Below the pieces are notes generated by a model. It searched no databases, was not told the origin of the DNA, and worked only from the letters and a program-made list of their open reading frames with translations. Positions 1-7,814 of a stretch of 64,000 nt of DNA are shown here, one piece after another. This DNA comes from Haemophilus sp. HMSC068C11 (GTDB taxonomy: Bacteria > Pseudomonadota > Gammaproteobacteria > Enterobacterales > Pasteurellaceae), in NCBI RefSeq assembly GCF_001815355.1, contig NZ_KV820373.1:1-64000 (forward strand), written 5' to 3'. Position 1 is the first letter of the stretch; each line of letters opens with the position of its first letter. Both the position numbers and the translations under genes were made by a program.

Positions 1-27
1 CCCCATGTGAGAGTAGGACACCGCCAG
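1..27 (+). rRNA. rrf: 5S ribosomal RNA, 3' end only
   Basis: The first bases match the 3' part of the complete 5S gene that follows (the segment CCCCATGTGAGAGTAGG is identical), then diverge at the terminal stem (ACACCGCCAG here, TCACTGCCAA in the next copy). The gene starts before the window, so only the 3' end can be read. It is the first of two tandem 5S genes closing an rRNA operon. Confidence 0.85.
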
Positions 28-31
28 GTAC

Positions 32-78
32 TTTTTATTTTGTTAGTTTATTTTAAGAGTAAATTAACAAAATAAAAA
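32..78 (+). repeat. AT-rich inverted repeat between tandem 5S genes
   Basis: Bases 32-50 pair with 60-78 as a nearly perfect stem (only one G-T wobble) around a 9-base loop. It lies exactly between the two 5S genes and could be an rRNA-processing stem or a leaky terminator. The pairing is seen directly; the role is inferred. Confidence 0.6.
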
Positions 79-80
79 TT

Positions 81-193
81 TTGGCAGCAACAGTGCAATG
101 GTCCCACCTGAATCCATATCGAACTCAGAAGTGAAACATTGTTACGCCGATGGTAGTGTGGGGCTTCCCCATGTGAGAGTAGGTCACTGCCAA
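81..193 (+). rRNA. rrf: 5S ribosomal RNA (second, complete copy)
   Basis: About 113 bases carrying the conserved 5S core: GGTCCCACCTGA, then CGAACTCAGAAGTGAAAC, then GATGGTAGTGTGGGG and the CCCCATGTGAGAGTAGG arm. The terminal stem is TTGGCAG (81-87) with CTGCCAA (187-193). Ends are estimated from this stem. The gene is followed directly by tRNA-Asp and tRNA-Trp, a usual distal arrangement in gammaproteobacterial rrn operons. Confidence 0.92.
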
Positions 194-209
194 TCATACC
201 TCATTTAGC

Positions 210-286
210 GGAGTGGTAGTTCAGCTGGTTAGAATACCTGCCTGTCACGCAGGGGGTCGCGGGTTCGAGTCCCGTCCATTCCGCCA
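210..286 (+). tRNA. tRNA-Asp (GTC)
   Basis: A 77-base cloverleaf beginning GGAGTGGTAGTTCAG and ending CCGCCA with the CCA encoded. The anticodon loop CTGTCAC gives anticodon GTC, and the T loop is GGTTCGAGTCC. It differs from the enterobacterial tRNA-Asp at few positions. Confidence 0.97.
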
Positions 287-301
287 ATTCTTAATACCAA
301 T

Positions 302-377
302 AGGGGCGTAGTTCAATTGGTAGAGCACCGGTCTCCAAAACCGGGTGTTGGGAGTTCGAGCCTCTCCGCCCCTGCCA
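302..377 (+). tRNA. tRNA-Trp (CCA)
   Basis: A 76-base cloverleaf starting AGGGGCGTAGTTCAATTGG and ending GCCCCTGCCA. The anticodon loop TCTCCAAA gives anticodon CCA. It lies 15 bases after tRNA-Asp and is probably transcribed with the rRNA operon. Confidence 0.97.
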
Positions 378-477
378 TCCATTTCATATCAAATTATCTT
401 TAATTTTTTTAAGAATATTGTCTATTTTACCATTCGTTTTATACTAATCGTACTTTTAGTATTTCAGAGATATTCTT

Positions 478-1266
478 ATGCATTACTCCATTCAAGATTT
501 TATTCAATTAATTGCACAATTACGTAACCCTAATGGCGGTTGTCCTTGGGATCTTAAACAAAATTATGACTCCATGATTCCTTGTTTAACCGAAGAAACT
601 TATGAAGTCATTGATGCCATCCAAAAGAAAGATATTGCGAATTTAAGAGAAGAGCTTGGTGATCTTTTATTACAGGTAGTATTCTTCAGTCAGCTTGCTT
701 CAGAGGATGGTTATTTCACATTTGATGATGTCCTTAATGATGTTTCTGAAAAGATTGTACGTCGCCATCCTCATGTATTTGGTGATGCAACAGCTGGAAA
801 TGAAGAAGAGGCGTTAGCCCGTTGGAACAGCATTAAAGCACAAGAAAAATCAGCTCAAAAACAACAGTCTATTTTAGATAATGTTCCGAATGCTTTTCCT
901 GCATTGTTAAGAGCTCAGAAAATGCAAAAACAGTGTTCAAAGATTGGATTTGATTGGAATGAACTTGAGCCTGTATTTGCTAAAGTTGAAGAAGAATTGA
1001 AGGAGGTGCGAGATGAAGTCAATCAAACACCTTGCAATCAACAAAGAATAGAAGAGGAAATTGGGGATTTATTTTTTGCGACAGTCAATTTGTCTCGTCA
1101 TCTTAAATGTAACGCAGAAGAGGCTTTACGTAAGGCGAATAATAAATTTGAACAACGTTTTCGCAAAGTCGAAGGAAAGGTATTAGAGCGAGGCGTATTA
1201 CTTAAAGATCTTTCTTTAATCGAAATGGATATTCTGTGGGATGAAGTGAAAAAAGAAGAAAAATAA
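478..1266 (+). CDS. mazG: Nucleoside triphosphate pyrophosphohydrolase MazG
   Basis: A 262-residue cytosolic enzyme that hydrolyses (d)NTPs to NMP and pyrophosphate; in E. coli it also lowers ppGpp under starvation. The signature GGCPWD is at residues 20-25, followed by the metal-binding EExxE (39-43) and ExxD (59-62) helices of the first MazG domain. A second domain carries [16 protein letters not shown]. The length matches the two-domain family. It starts soon after the tRNA cluster and ends at a strong shared hairpin, so it appears to be a single-gene unit. The relA neighbour seen in E. coli is absent here. Confidence 0.95.
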   Translation: MHYSIQDFIQLIAQLRNPNGGCPWDLKQNYDSMIPCLTEETYEVIDAIQKKDIANLREELGDLLLQVVFFSQLASEDGYFTFDDVLNDVSEKIVRRHPHVFGDATAGNEEEALARWNSIKAQEKSAQKQQSILDNVPNAFPALLRAQKMQKQCSKIGFDWNELEPVFAKVEEELKEVRDEVNQTPCNQQRIEEEIGDLFFATVNLSRHLKCNAEEALRKANNKFEQRFRKVEGKVLERGVLLKDLSLIEMDILWDEVKKEEK

Positions 1267-1269
1267 CCG

Positions 1270-1308
1270 AAATGGCAGAGGGGGTTTTCCTCTGCCATTT
1301 TTTATTTT
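1270..1308. terminator. Bidirectional terminator between mazG and the exporter gene
   Basis: Stem AAATGGCAGAGG (1270-1281) pairs with CCTCTGCCATTT (1289-1300) around a 7-base loop, followed by a T-rich run. It separates convergent genes; the stop codon of the minus-strand gene lies in the run. Confidence 0.85.
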
Positions 1309-2096
1309 ATGGAATGGATAAGTAACATATAAGCGCTGATTACTAATAAAATAATACCTAATAGTTTTTTGACTAAGTGCGGTGATAATTTACCTCGGAT
1401 TTTCATTGAGAAAAATCCGGTTACAAAAGCACTTAGCACAACAATAATCACAATCGAAAAATTGACATAACCGATTTGCCAACCAAAGTGATAAGTTGAG
1501 TTTTTTGAAAGATAGCCATAAAGGCTACCTAACCCCCCAATAAACATCATCGCATTGGTATAAGGCGCAATTTGATGGGCTCTAACGGATTTTAATTGTC
1601 CAATTAAAGGCGCCATAATTGAGCCTCCTCCAATGCCTGTCATGCCGGCAATAAATCCGCCTACCGTTGAAAGACCGATTCCTTTAATCGTTTCATCCGC
1701 TGTAGATTGCTGAATTATTGCGGTTTCTTTACTAAAAATAGTACGAATTGCTAATAGGGAAAGTGTGATAACAAACACACTGATGATGGCAATATCAGGT
1801 ACATAAAAACTGGATTCGAATCCTAGCTGCACACCAATAATCATACCCATAGACCAAATGAGCATCGCTTTGTAATTAATCGATACTTTTTGTTTGTAAA
1901 AATAAATTAAGTTAATAAAGGATGACCCCATGACAATCGTCAATGATGTTGCAGCAATCATTTGTAAAGGGAACTGTGGGAATAAGGTGTAGAGAATAGG
2001 TACCATCAATACGCCGCCACCGATGCCAAAAATAGCGGACATTATATTTGTCATCACACCACATAAAATTAAAATAAAAATTAACTGTAAACTCAT
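1302..2096 (-). CDS. TSUP/TauE-SafE family sulfur-compound transporter
   Basis: A 264-residue polytopic inner-membrane protein. Two glycine-rich repeats characteristic of the TSUP (TauE/SafE) family are visible, GIGGGVLMVPIL near residue 25 and GIGGGSIMAPLIG near residue 155, one in each half, with about eight hydrophobic segments. Family members export or import sulfite, sulfoacetate, thiosulfate or related anions. The start ATG is preceded by AAGGAG. It is divergent from the sulfatase operon at 2310, so it may carry away the sulfur anion released by the sulfatase; that link is inference from position. Substrate unknown. Confidence 0.88.
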   Translation of the reverse strand: MSLQLIFILILCGVMTNIMSAIFGIGGGVLMVPILYTLFPQFPLQMIAATSLTIVMGSSFINLIYFYKQKVSINYKAMLIWSMGMIIGVQLGFESSFYVPDIAIISVFVITLSLLAIRTIFSKETAIIQQSTADETIKGIGLSTVGGFIAGMTGIGGGSIMAPLIGQLKSVRAHQIAPYTNAMMFIGGLGSLYGYLSKNSTYHFGWQIGYVNFSIVIIVVLSAFVTGFFSMKIRGKLSPHLVKKLLGIILLVISAYMLLIHSIK

Positions 2097-2203
2097 TTCA
2101 AACTCCTTTTTTGTGGGAGTACGGCATTATTATTCTTTTGGATAAATAAATAATTTATGATCTTGCTCATAATTATCTATAAAAACAGACTTTATTTTAA
2201 TTT

Positions 2204-2219
2204 TGTGATCCTTCTCACA
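2204..2219. promoter_or_regulatory. CRP binding site upstream of the sulfatase operon
   Basis: TGTGATCCTTCTCACA is a perfect TGTGA-N6-TCACA palindrome, ending about 90 bases before the symporter start. It sits between divergent genes and could serve both promoters. Binding is inferred from the match. Confidence 0.8.
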
Positions 2220-2309
2220 CAATCAGTATGACAATTATCATATGCTCTTTATACACCTAGCAGTAGTCTATAAATGGATATTAATAATGGCTTCTACAAG
2301 GAGGAGCGT

Positions 2310-4022
2310 ATGCTATTAACAGTTTCGAGTTTCCTCATCGTAACAGCTTTGGTAGCCTATATTTCATGGCTACGGACGAAAAACGATGATTTAACCACCT
2401 CGAAAGGTTATTTCTTAGCGGGACGAGGATTAAGCGGTATTGTGATTGGTTGCTCAATGGTGCTAACTTCACTTTCTACTGAGCAATTGATTGGCGTGAA
2501 CGCCGTTTCTTATCAAAACAACTTTTCTATTATTGCGTGGACTGTGCCAACGGTGATTCCACTTTGTTTCTTGGCGCTTTATATGTTGCCGAAATATTTG
2601 CGTAACGGTTATACCACCATTCCTGAATTCTTTGAAAATCGCTTTGACCGTCAAACGCGTTTGATTATGTCAGGGTTATTCTTGGTCTTCTATCTTTTAA
2701 TCGTTATTCCGACCGCACTTTATACCGGGGCAATTGCCTTTAACAAAATCTTCAATCTAGAAACGATCTTTGGATTAAGCTACGCTCAAGCAATTGTCTA
2801 TACCGTGATTGCTATCGGTGTAGTGGGGGCGATTTATGCAATTTTTGGTGGCTTAAAAGCGGTGGCCGTTTCCGATACCATCAATGCCGTAATCTTAGTG
2901 ATTGGTGCATTGCTTGTGCCTGTATTTGCGTTACTTTATTTAGGTAATGGCAGTATTTCAGAAGGGTTAAATATCATAACTACCACCCACGTTGAAAAAT
3001 GGAACGCCATTGGTAGTTCAACAGACTCTACCCCTTGGCCAACAATTTTTACCGGTATTATGGTCGTTCACTTCTTCTATTGGACAACAAACCAAGCTAT
3101 CGTACAACGTTGTTTAGGGGCGAAGGATTTAGCATCGGGTCAAAAAGGGATTTTAATTGCTGCACTTTTCCTACTCACATTACCGATTATTCTTAATTTA
3201 CCGGGTTTATTAAGTTTCCATATTTTAGGTGAAGGCTTAAATCCAATTGATACCTCTTATCCATTATTGGTCAATAAAGTGATGCCGACTGCATTGCAAG
3301 GCTTCTTTATTGCGGCACTTTTCGGTGCAATTTTAAGTACCTTTAACTCATTCTTAAACTCTGCAGCGACGATTTATTGTAAAGACTTATTACCATCTAT
3401 CAGTAAAAAACAACGTACCGATCAAGAGTTGATCGTTTATGCGAAAAAAGTCTCTACCATTATGGCGATTGTGACCATGATTATTGGTCCACTTTTGATG
3501 TTCGGTACTGATGGTATTTTCTTAATCACTAAACGCTTTGCCGGTTTTGTGAATATTCCAATCGTGGCGTTATTTGCTGTTGGTTTGTTCAATAAAACGG
3601 TTTCAGGTTTAGCGGCACGTATTGCTTTACTTGTACACGTAGTACTTTATTTCAGTATTGTTTGGGTGTTCAATGTGAAAATCAATTTCGTGTATGTCAT
3701 GGGCGGATTATTCGTATTTGATGTTGTTTTCATGTTGATTCTAGGTCAATTCTTAAAACGTGAACCTTATGTGGAAAATACCGTCAATAAAGGCGATGTA
3801 GATTTAACCAATTGGAAATACATTAAAGTAACGTCTGTTTCATTAATCCTTGGTTTAATTGCGCTTTATACTTTCTTATCCCCTGTTGGTATTGCTTCAC
3901 CAGATGGCAATCCAATGTTAGTGTTGGAAGTGTATGCGGTATTACAACTCATTGTGTTGATTGTCTTTAGACCAAAAAATGAAAAAACAGAACATCAATT
4001 ACATCTTTCTAACCAACATTAA
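2310..4022 (+). CDS. Sodium:solute symporter, YidK-like (SSS/SLC5 family)
   Basis: A 570-residue membrane transporter with about 14 hydrophobic segments, of the sodium/solute symporter family (sugar-type SGLT branch). Recognisable stretches are [11 protein letters not shown], the [14 protein letters not shown] segment and [11 protein letters not shown]. Length and gene order match E. coli YidK, which also lies beside a sulfatase gene (yidJ). An in-frame ATG exists at 2274, but ATG 2310 has a strong AAGGAGG at 2298-2304 and gives the family length. Likely imports the substrate of the following sulfatase, perhaps a sulfated sugar; the substrate is not shown by sequence. Confidence 0.88.
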   Translation: MLLTVSSFLIVTALVAYISWLRTKNDDLTTSKGYFLAGRGLSGIVIGCSMVLTSLSTEQLIGVNAVSYQNNFSIIAWTVPTVIPLCFLALYMLPKYLRNGYTTIPEFFENRFDRQTRLIMSGLFLVFYLLIVIPTALYTGAIAFNKIFNLETIFGLSYAQAIVYTVIAIGVVGAIYAIFGGLKAVAVSDTINAVILVIGALLVPVFALLYLGNGSISEGLNIITTTHVEKWNAIGSSTDSTPWPTIFTGIMVVHFFYWTTNQAIVQRCLGAKDLASGQKGILIAALFLLTLPIILNLPGLLSFHILGEGLNPIDTSYPLLVNKVMPTALQGFFIAALFGAILSTFNSFLNSAATIYCKDLLPSISKKQRTDQELIVYAKKVSTIMAIVTMIIGPLLMFGTDGIFLITKRFAGFVNIPIVALFAVGLFNKTVSGLAARIALLVHVVLYFSIVWVFNVKINFVYVMGGLFVFDVVFMLILGQFLKREPYVENTVNKGDVDLTNWKYIKVTSVSLILGLIALYTFLSPVGIASPDGNPMLVLEVYAVLQLIVLIVFRPKNEKTEHQLHLSNQH

Positions 4023-4028
4023 GCAGTC

Positions 4029-4049
4029 GGGCGTACATCACGTACGCCC
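4029..4049 (+). other. Intercistronic hairpin between symporter and sulfatase genes
   Basis: GGGCGTAC (4029-4036) pairs perfectly with GTACGCCC (4042-4049) around ATCAC. No T-run follows, so it is more likely an mRNA-processing or stabilising stem than a terminator, and could uncouple expression of the two genes. The structure is seen; its role is inferred. Confidence 0.55.
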
Positions 4050-4071
4050 TTAAAATAGATAAGGATTGTGT

Positions 4072-5517
4072 ATGAATATTATCTATATTTTACTCGACCA
4101 AGTGCGTAAAGATATGCTGGGGGCGTATGGTCACCAGATCGTTAAAACCCCAAATATCGATCGTCTAGCGAAAGATGGCGTGCGTTTTAATAATGCTTTT
4201 ACACCAGCTTCCGTTTGTGGACCCGCACGGACTTCACTTTTTACTGGTTTAATGCCGTCCACACATGGCATCATTCGTAATGGTGAAAAAGGCGGTACAG
4301 GTGAAGTGAGCGAGACTGCACCGAATATCGGTAAACTAGACGGCTATAATACCTATGTTGTGGGGAAATGGCATGTTGGGACAAAATCCGTACCGGAAGA
4401 TTATGGAATTAAAGGGCATAACTTTGACGGCTATGGTTATCCGGGCAGTGGCGTGTATCAAAATTTAGTGTTCAACCAACCTCCGACACATTCCAATCGT
4501 TATAAAGAATGGTTAGATGAAAAAGGTTATGAGATCCCTGAAGTGAGTCGTGCTTATTTCGGTGATAACCCACATCTGCGCGTGCAAGAGCTTTGTGGTT
4601 TGCTTTCAGGTACAAAAGAACAAACCATCCCATATTTCATTATTGATGAGGCGAAAAGCTATATCAGACAATCGCTTACTGAAAATAAACCGTTCTTCAC
4701 ATGGATTAATTTCTGGGGACCGCATACGCCTTGTATCGTGCCAGAACCGTATTATTCTATGTATAAAAAAGAAGATGTGGTACTAGATGAAAGCTTCTTC
4801 AAACCACTAGAAGGCAAACCAGGACACTATCGTACCATCTCTAAAATGTGGGGGATGTGGGAGGCGAGTGAAGATCATTGGAAAGAAGTGATCACAAAAT
4901 TCTGGGGTTATATCACATTGATTGATGATGCAATTGGCGAGTTGTTTGCTTTCTTAGAAAACAAAGGCATTTATGACCGCACTTTTATTGTGGCAACTGC
5001 TGATCATGGTGATGCGATGGGCGCTCATCGAATGATTGAGAAAGGGGAGTTCATGTTTGATACCACCTACAACATTCCGATGATTATCAAAGACCCGAAT
5101 TCAAATCGTGTTAATCAACAAGATGATAATCTTGTCTATCTCCATGATTTAACCTCTACGGTTTATGATTTAGCTAATCAGCCGATTCCTTCTGCCTTTG
5201 AAGGGGAAAGTATTTTACCGATCGTTCGTCAACATCAAGATAATCAACGAAAAGGGATATTGGCACAGTTGGCGGGGCATTTCGTTTACTTTGAACAACG
5301 TATGTGGCACCGTAAAGACTATAAATTGGTGTTTAATGCTTCGGACATTTGTGAGCTTTATGACGTAAAAAATGATCCGGCTGAAATGCATAATTTGTTC
5401 TATAAGCCAGAATATGAAGCAGTTAAAAAAGAGATGCTAGAAGAAATGCGTCAAGAAATGAAACGCTTAAATGATCCGCTAGAAAACTGGGTATATCGAA
5501 TTATTCACGAAGTATAA
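4072..5517 (+). CDS. Cytosolic sulfatase, Cys-type (YidJ-like)
   Basis: A 481-residue member of the alkaline phosphatase/sulfatase superfamily. The sulfatase signature is C49-G-P-A-R53, where Cys49 would be converted to the catalytic formylglycine. Metal-site motifs are LLDQVRKD at the N-terminus, GKWH near residue 100 and TADHGD in the C-terminal half. No signal peptide is present, so it should act in the cytosol on an imported sulfate ester. ATG 4072 is preferred to TTG 4066 because AAGGA lies at 4061-4065. It follows the symporter and precedes a regulator and a maturase able to activate it. Substrate unknown. Confidence 0.9.
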   Translation: MNIIYILLDQVRKDMLGAYGHQIVKTPNIDRLAKDGVRFNNAFTPASVCGPARTSLFTGLMPSTHGIIRNGEKGGTGEVSETAPNIGKLDGYNTYVVGKWHVGTKSVPEDYGIKGHNFDGYGYPGSGVYQNLVFNQPPTHSNRYKEWLDEKGYEIPEVSRAYFGDNPHLRVQELCGLLSGTKEQTIPYFIIDEAKSYIRQSLTENKPFFTWINFWGPHTPCIVPEPYYSMYKKEDVVLDESFFKPLEGKPGHYRTISKMWGMWEASEDHWKEVITKFWGYITLIDDAIGELFAFLENKGIYDRTFIVATADHGDAMGAHRMIEKGEFMFDTTYNIPMIIKDPNSNRVNQQDDNLVYLHDLTSTVYDLANQPIPSAFEGESILPIVRQHQDNQRKGILAQLAGHFVYFEQRMWHRKDYKLVFNASDICELYDVKNDPAEMHNLFYKPEYEAVKKEMLEEMRQEMKRLNDPLENWVYRIIHEV

Positions 5518-5557
5518 AAAAACAAAGAAAAAACTGACCGCACTTTGAAGGACGTTT

Positions 5558-6148
5558 ATGGAAAATTGCTCAATCAAGCCTACTGAGTTATCACATTGTC
5601 AGCTCACAGAGTTACATCACTTGCCGAAAGGCTCCTTCTTGTATCAACAAGGTGAGGTGGCACATGAGTTTTATTATATTCAAGCAGGCTTGATTGGCTT
5701 ATTTCATACCCTTGAAAATGGCAAGGAAAGCTTGGTGCGGTTATATTCCAAAGGGGATTATTTTGGTTTTCGAACTTTGTTTTCGATGGCGGATAAACAT
5801 TATCATTGCAATGCAAAAGTCTTAATTGATGCGGAGATTACTCGCATCAAACCTCCTAATGTAGTGAGTGAATTTTTCACGCATAATACGGTGATGAGCC
5901 AATGTTTATTGCAGATCTTGGCAGATGAACTACGTGAAGCCGAAGAGCGTTTAACAAAAAGTGCCTATTTGCGTACCTTAGATCGCGTGATGGATAGTTT
6001 GTATTTTCTCAAACAACATTTTCCTGATTATAATTGGACATATCGCGAAATTGCGGAATATGCGGGCTGTGAAACGGAAACCGCCATTCGTATTGCGAAA
6101 GAACTCAAACAAAATGGTGCATTTGATCGAATATCAGGTCATAAATAA
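5558..6148 (+). CDS. Crp/Fnr-family transcriptional regulator
   Basis: A 196-residue regulator with an N-terminal cyclic-nucleotide-binding-type beta-roll (LPKGSFLYQQGEVAHEFYYIQAGLIGLFH, shortened: PKGSFLYQQGE near residue 25) and a C-terminal winged helix-turn-helix (TYREIAEYAGCETETAIRIAKEL, key part YREIAEYAG). There is no Fnr-type cysteine cluster in the sensory domain. Being inside the sulfatase operon, it is probably a local regulator, possibly responding to the sulfated substrate. AAGGA precedes the ATG, and a DNA uptake sequence (5537-5545) sits in the short gap before it. It is shorter than typical CRP (about 210 residues). Confidence 0.82.
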   Translation: MENCSIKPTELSHCQLTELHHLPKGSFLYQQGEVAHEFYYIQAGLIGLFHTLENGKESLVRLYSKGDYFGFRTLFSMADKHYHCNAKVLIDAEITRIKPPNVVSEFFTHNTVMSQCLLQILADELREAEERLTKSAYLRTLDRVMDSLYFLKQHFPDYNWTYREIAEYAGCETETAIRIAKELKQNGAFDRISGHK

Positions 6149-6169
6149 TGTTGTAACAAAGGATGGTTG

Positions 6170-7315
6170 ATGTCTGTTTTTCCACCACAAGCTCATTTTC
6201 ATTTAATGGCGAAACCAAGCAGTTTTCACTGTAACATTCAGTGTGAATATTGTTTTTATTTGGAAAAATCAGAACAGTTGGGGCAACATGTGCCTTTCAT
6301 GTCGAAAGACACCTTAAAACATTATGTCAAAAACTATATCCAATCTCATGCCGGTAATGTGGTTGAATTTGCTTGGCAAGGGGGGGAGCCGACTCTCTTA
6401 GGCTTAGATTTTTATAAACAAGCCGTTGAATATCAGCAGGAATTTGCTCAAGGCAAACAGATTACAAACGCCTTTCAAACCAATGGCATTGCTCTTAATC
6501 AGCAATGGGCCGCATTTTTCAAACAACATCATTTTCTCATTGGGCTTTCTATTGACGGTTTAAGCGCTGTGCATAACCGTTATCGTATTTCGGGTAATGG
6601 TAATCCCACCTTTGAAAAAGTCGTAAAAGCGTTAAATCTGCTACAAGAATATGGCGTGGAATTTAACACCTTAACCGTCATTAACGATCAAAACTGGCAA
6701 AAAGGAAGAGAAACCTATTTAGCACTCAAACAGCTTGGTTCAACTTATATGCAGTTTATTCCTATCGTTGAACATCACGCCCAAACTCAATCAGTAACCG
6801 ATTTCTCGGTACCATCAGAAGGCTACGGACAATTTCTTGTGGATGTCTTTCATGAATGGTATGCTCATGATGTGGGAAAAGTTTATGTGTCGCAGTTTGA
6901 TAATTTACTAGGGCAATGGCTGGGTTATCCTTCCACAACTTGCGTTCATCAACCCACTTGCGGGCAATCTCTTGTCTTGGAAGCCAATGGTGATGTGTAT
7001 GCTTGCGATCATTTTGTGTACCCCGAATACAAGGTCGGCAATTTAACTCAGCAACCTTTAACGGAGATTGTGCTTTCCAGTAAACAGCAACAATTCGGTT
7101 TAGAAAAATCACAAAAATTGACCGCACTTTGTCGGCGTTGCGAGTTTCGTAAACTCTGTTATGGCGGCTGCCCGAAACATCGTTTTATTTCTCTCGAAAA
7201 TGAACCTAATCCACATAATTATTTATGTGCCTCTTACCGTTATTTCTTTGAGCAAACGGCGCCTTATATACAAGCCATGGCTCGTCAAATTCGGTTACAT
7301 ACATCCGCCGCTTAA
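6170..7315 (+). CDS. Anaerobic sulfatase-maturating enzyme (radical SAM, SPASM)
   Basis: A 381-residue radical-SAM enzyme that oxidises the sulfatase active-site cysteine to formylglycine without oxygen. The radical cluster motif is CNIQCEYC near residue 20 (CxxxCxxC). A C-terminal SPASM region supplies the auxiliary-cluster cysteines: TCGQSLVLEANGDVYACDHF, then CRRCEFRKLCYGGCPKHR and a final LCASY. Length and order fit the AslB/anSME family. ATG 6170 is chosen over TTG 6167 because AAAGGA lies at 6158-6163. Its place after the Cys-type sulfatase strongly suggests that sulfatase is its target. It contains one uptake sequence. Confidence 0.93.
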   Translation: MSVFPPQAHFHLMAKPSSFHCNIQCEYCFYLEKSEQLGQHVPFMSKDTLKHYVKNYIQSHAGNVVEFAWQGGEPTLLGLDFYKQAVEYQQEFAQGKQITNAFQTNGIALNQQWAAFFKQHHFLIGLSIDGLSAVHNRYRISGNGNPTFEKVVKALNLLQEYGVEFNTLTVINDQNWQKGRETYLALKQLGSTYMQFIPIVEHHAQTQSVTDFSVPSEGYGQFLVDVFHEWYAHDVGKVYVSQFDNLLGQWLGYPSTTCVHQPTCGQSLVLEANGDVYACDHFVYPEYKVGNLTQQPLTEIVLSSKQQQFGLEKSQKLTALCRRCEFRKLCYGGCPKHRFISLENEPNPHNYLCASYRYFFEQTAPYIQAMARQIRLHTSAA

Positions 7316-7352
7316 GGTAGAATGGTGTCTTTCTATTTACTGTTTGATTGAT

Positions 7353-7682
7353 ATGAATCCTTGGATATTACTCGCTATTTCGATTTGCCTTGAAATTGTG
7401 GCAACAAATTTATTAAAAGTCAGTGATGGCTTTACCAAACTTTTACCCACCGTTGGTTCATTAGTGCTATATGCCATTTCGTTTTATTTTGTCTCCATTG
7501 TTTTCCGAACACTTTCCGTGGGCTTGGTTTACGCCATTTGGTCGGGCGTTGGTATTGTTCTGACTGCCATTGTGGCATATTTCGCATTTGGTCAGAAAAT
7601 TGATACCGCTGGGCTGATAGGTATGGCGTTGATTATCAGTGGTGTTTTAGTGATTAACTTGTTTTCTCAAACAGGGCATTAA
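7353..7682 (+). CDS. Small multidrug resistance (SMR) transporter, EmrE-like
   Basis: A 110-residue, four-helix inner-membrane protein that exports lipophilic or quaternary cations in exchange for protons. It aligns closely with EmrE: the N-terminus MNPWILLAISICLEIVAT has the essential membrane Glu at position 14, then LLKVSDGFTKL, then YAIWSGVGIVL and the helix-4 GVLVINL. An upstream in-frame extension overlaps the maturase gene in another frame and is not believed. It begins 37 bases after the maturase stop, so may share its transcript, though a functional tie to the sulfatase is not evident. Confidence 0.92.
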   Translation: MNPWILLAISICLEIVATNLLKVSDGFTKLLPTVGSLVLYAISFYFVSIVFRTLSVGLVYAIWSGVGIVLTAIVAYFAFGQKIDTAGLIGMALIISGVLVINLFSQTGH

Positions 7683-7696
7683 TCCTCCAAATGAAA

Positions 7697-7712
7697 TGTG
7701 ATCAAGCTCACG
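7697..7712. promoter_or_regulatory. CRP-like site upstream of the 5'-nucleotidase gene
   Basis: TGTGATCAAGCTCACG matches TGTGA-N6-TCACA with one mismatch in the last base. It lies about 100 bases before the nucleotidase ATG, in a region with no other gene. Confidence 0.65.
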
Positions 7713-7814
7713 AATTTTATTTTTCTTCAAAATAAAATTATGTAAGCAATCGATTCACCGCTATAATTCTCCGGCATTTTTAACCGCACTTTGTGCAACT
7801 TTAAAGGAAATTCT

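Noticed and set aside
2156-2171. Palindrome TATGATCTTGCTCATA before the exporter gene as another CRP site
   Set aside because: Both half-sites lack the central bases of TGTGA/TCACA, and a perfect CRP box lies 48 bases away.
7161-7352. N-terminal extension of the SMR protein
   Set aside because: It overlaps the end of the maturase gene in another frame, and ATG 7353 gives the exact 110-residue EmrE-like protein.
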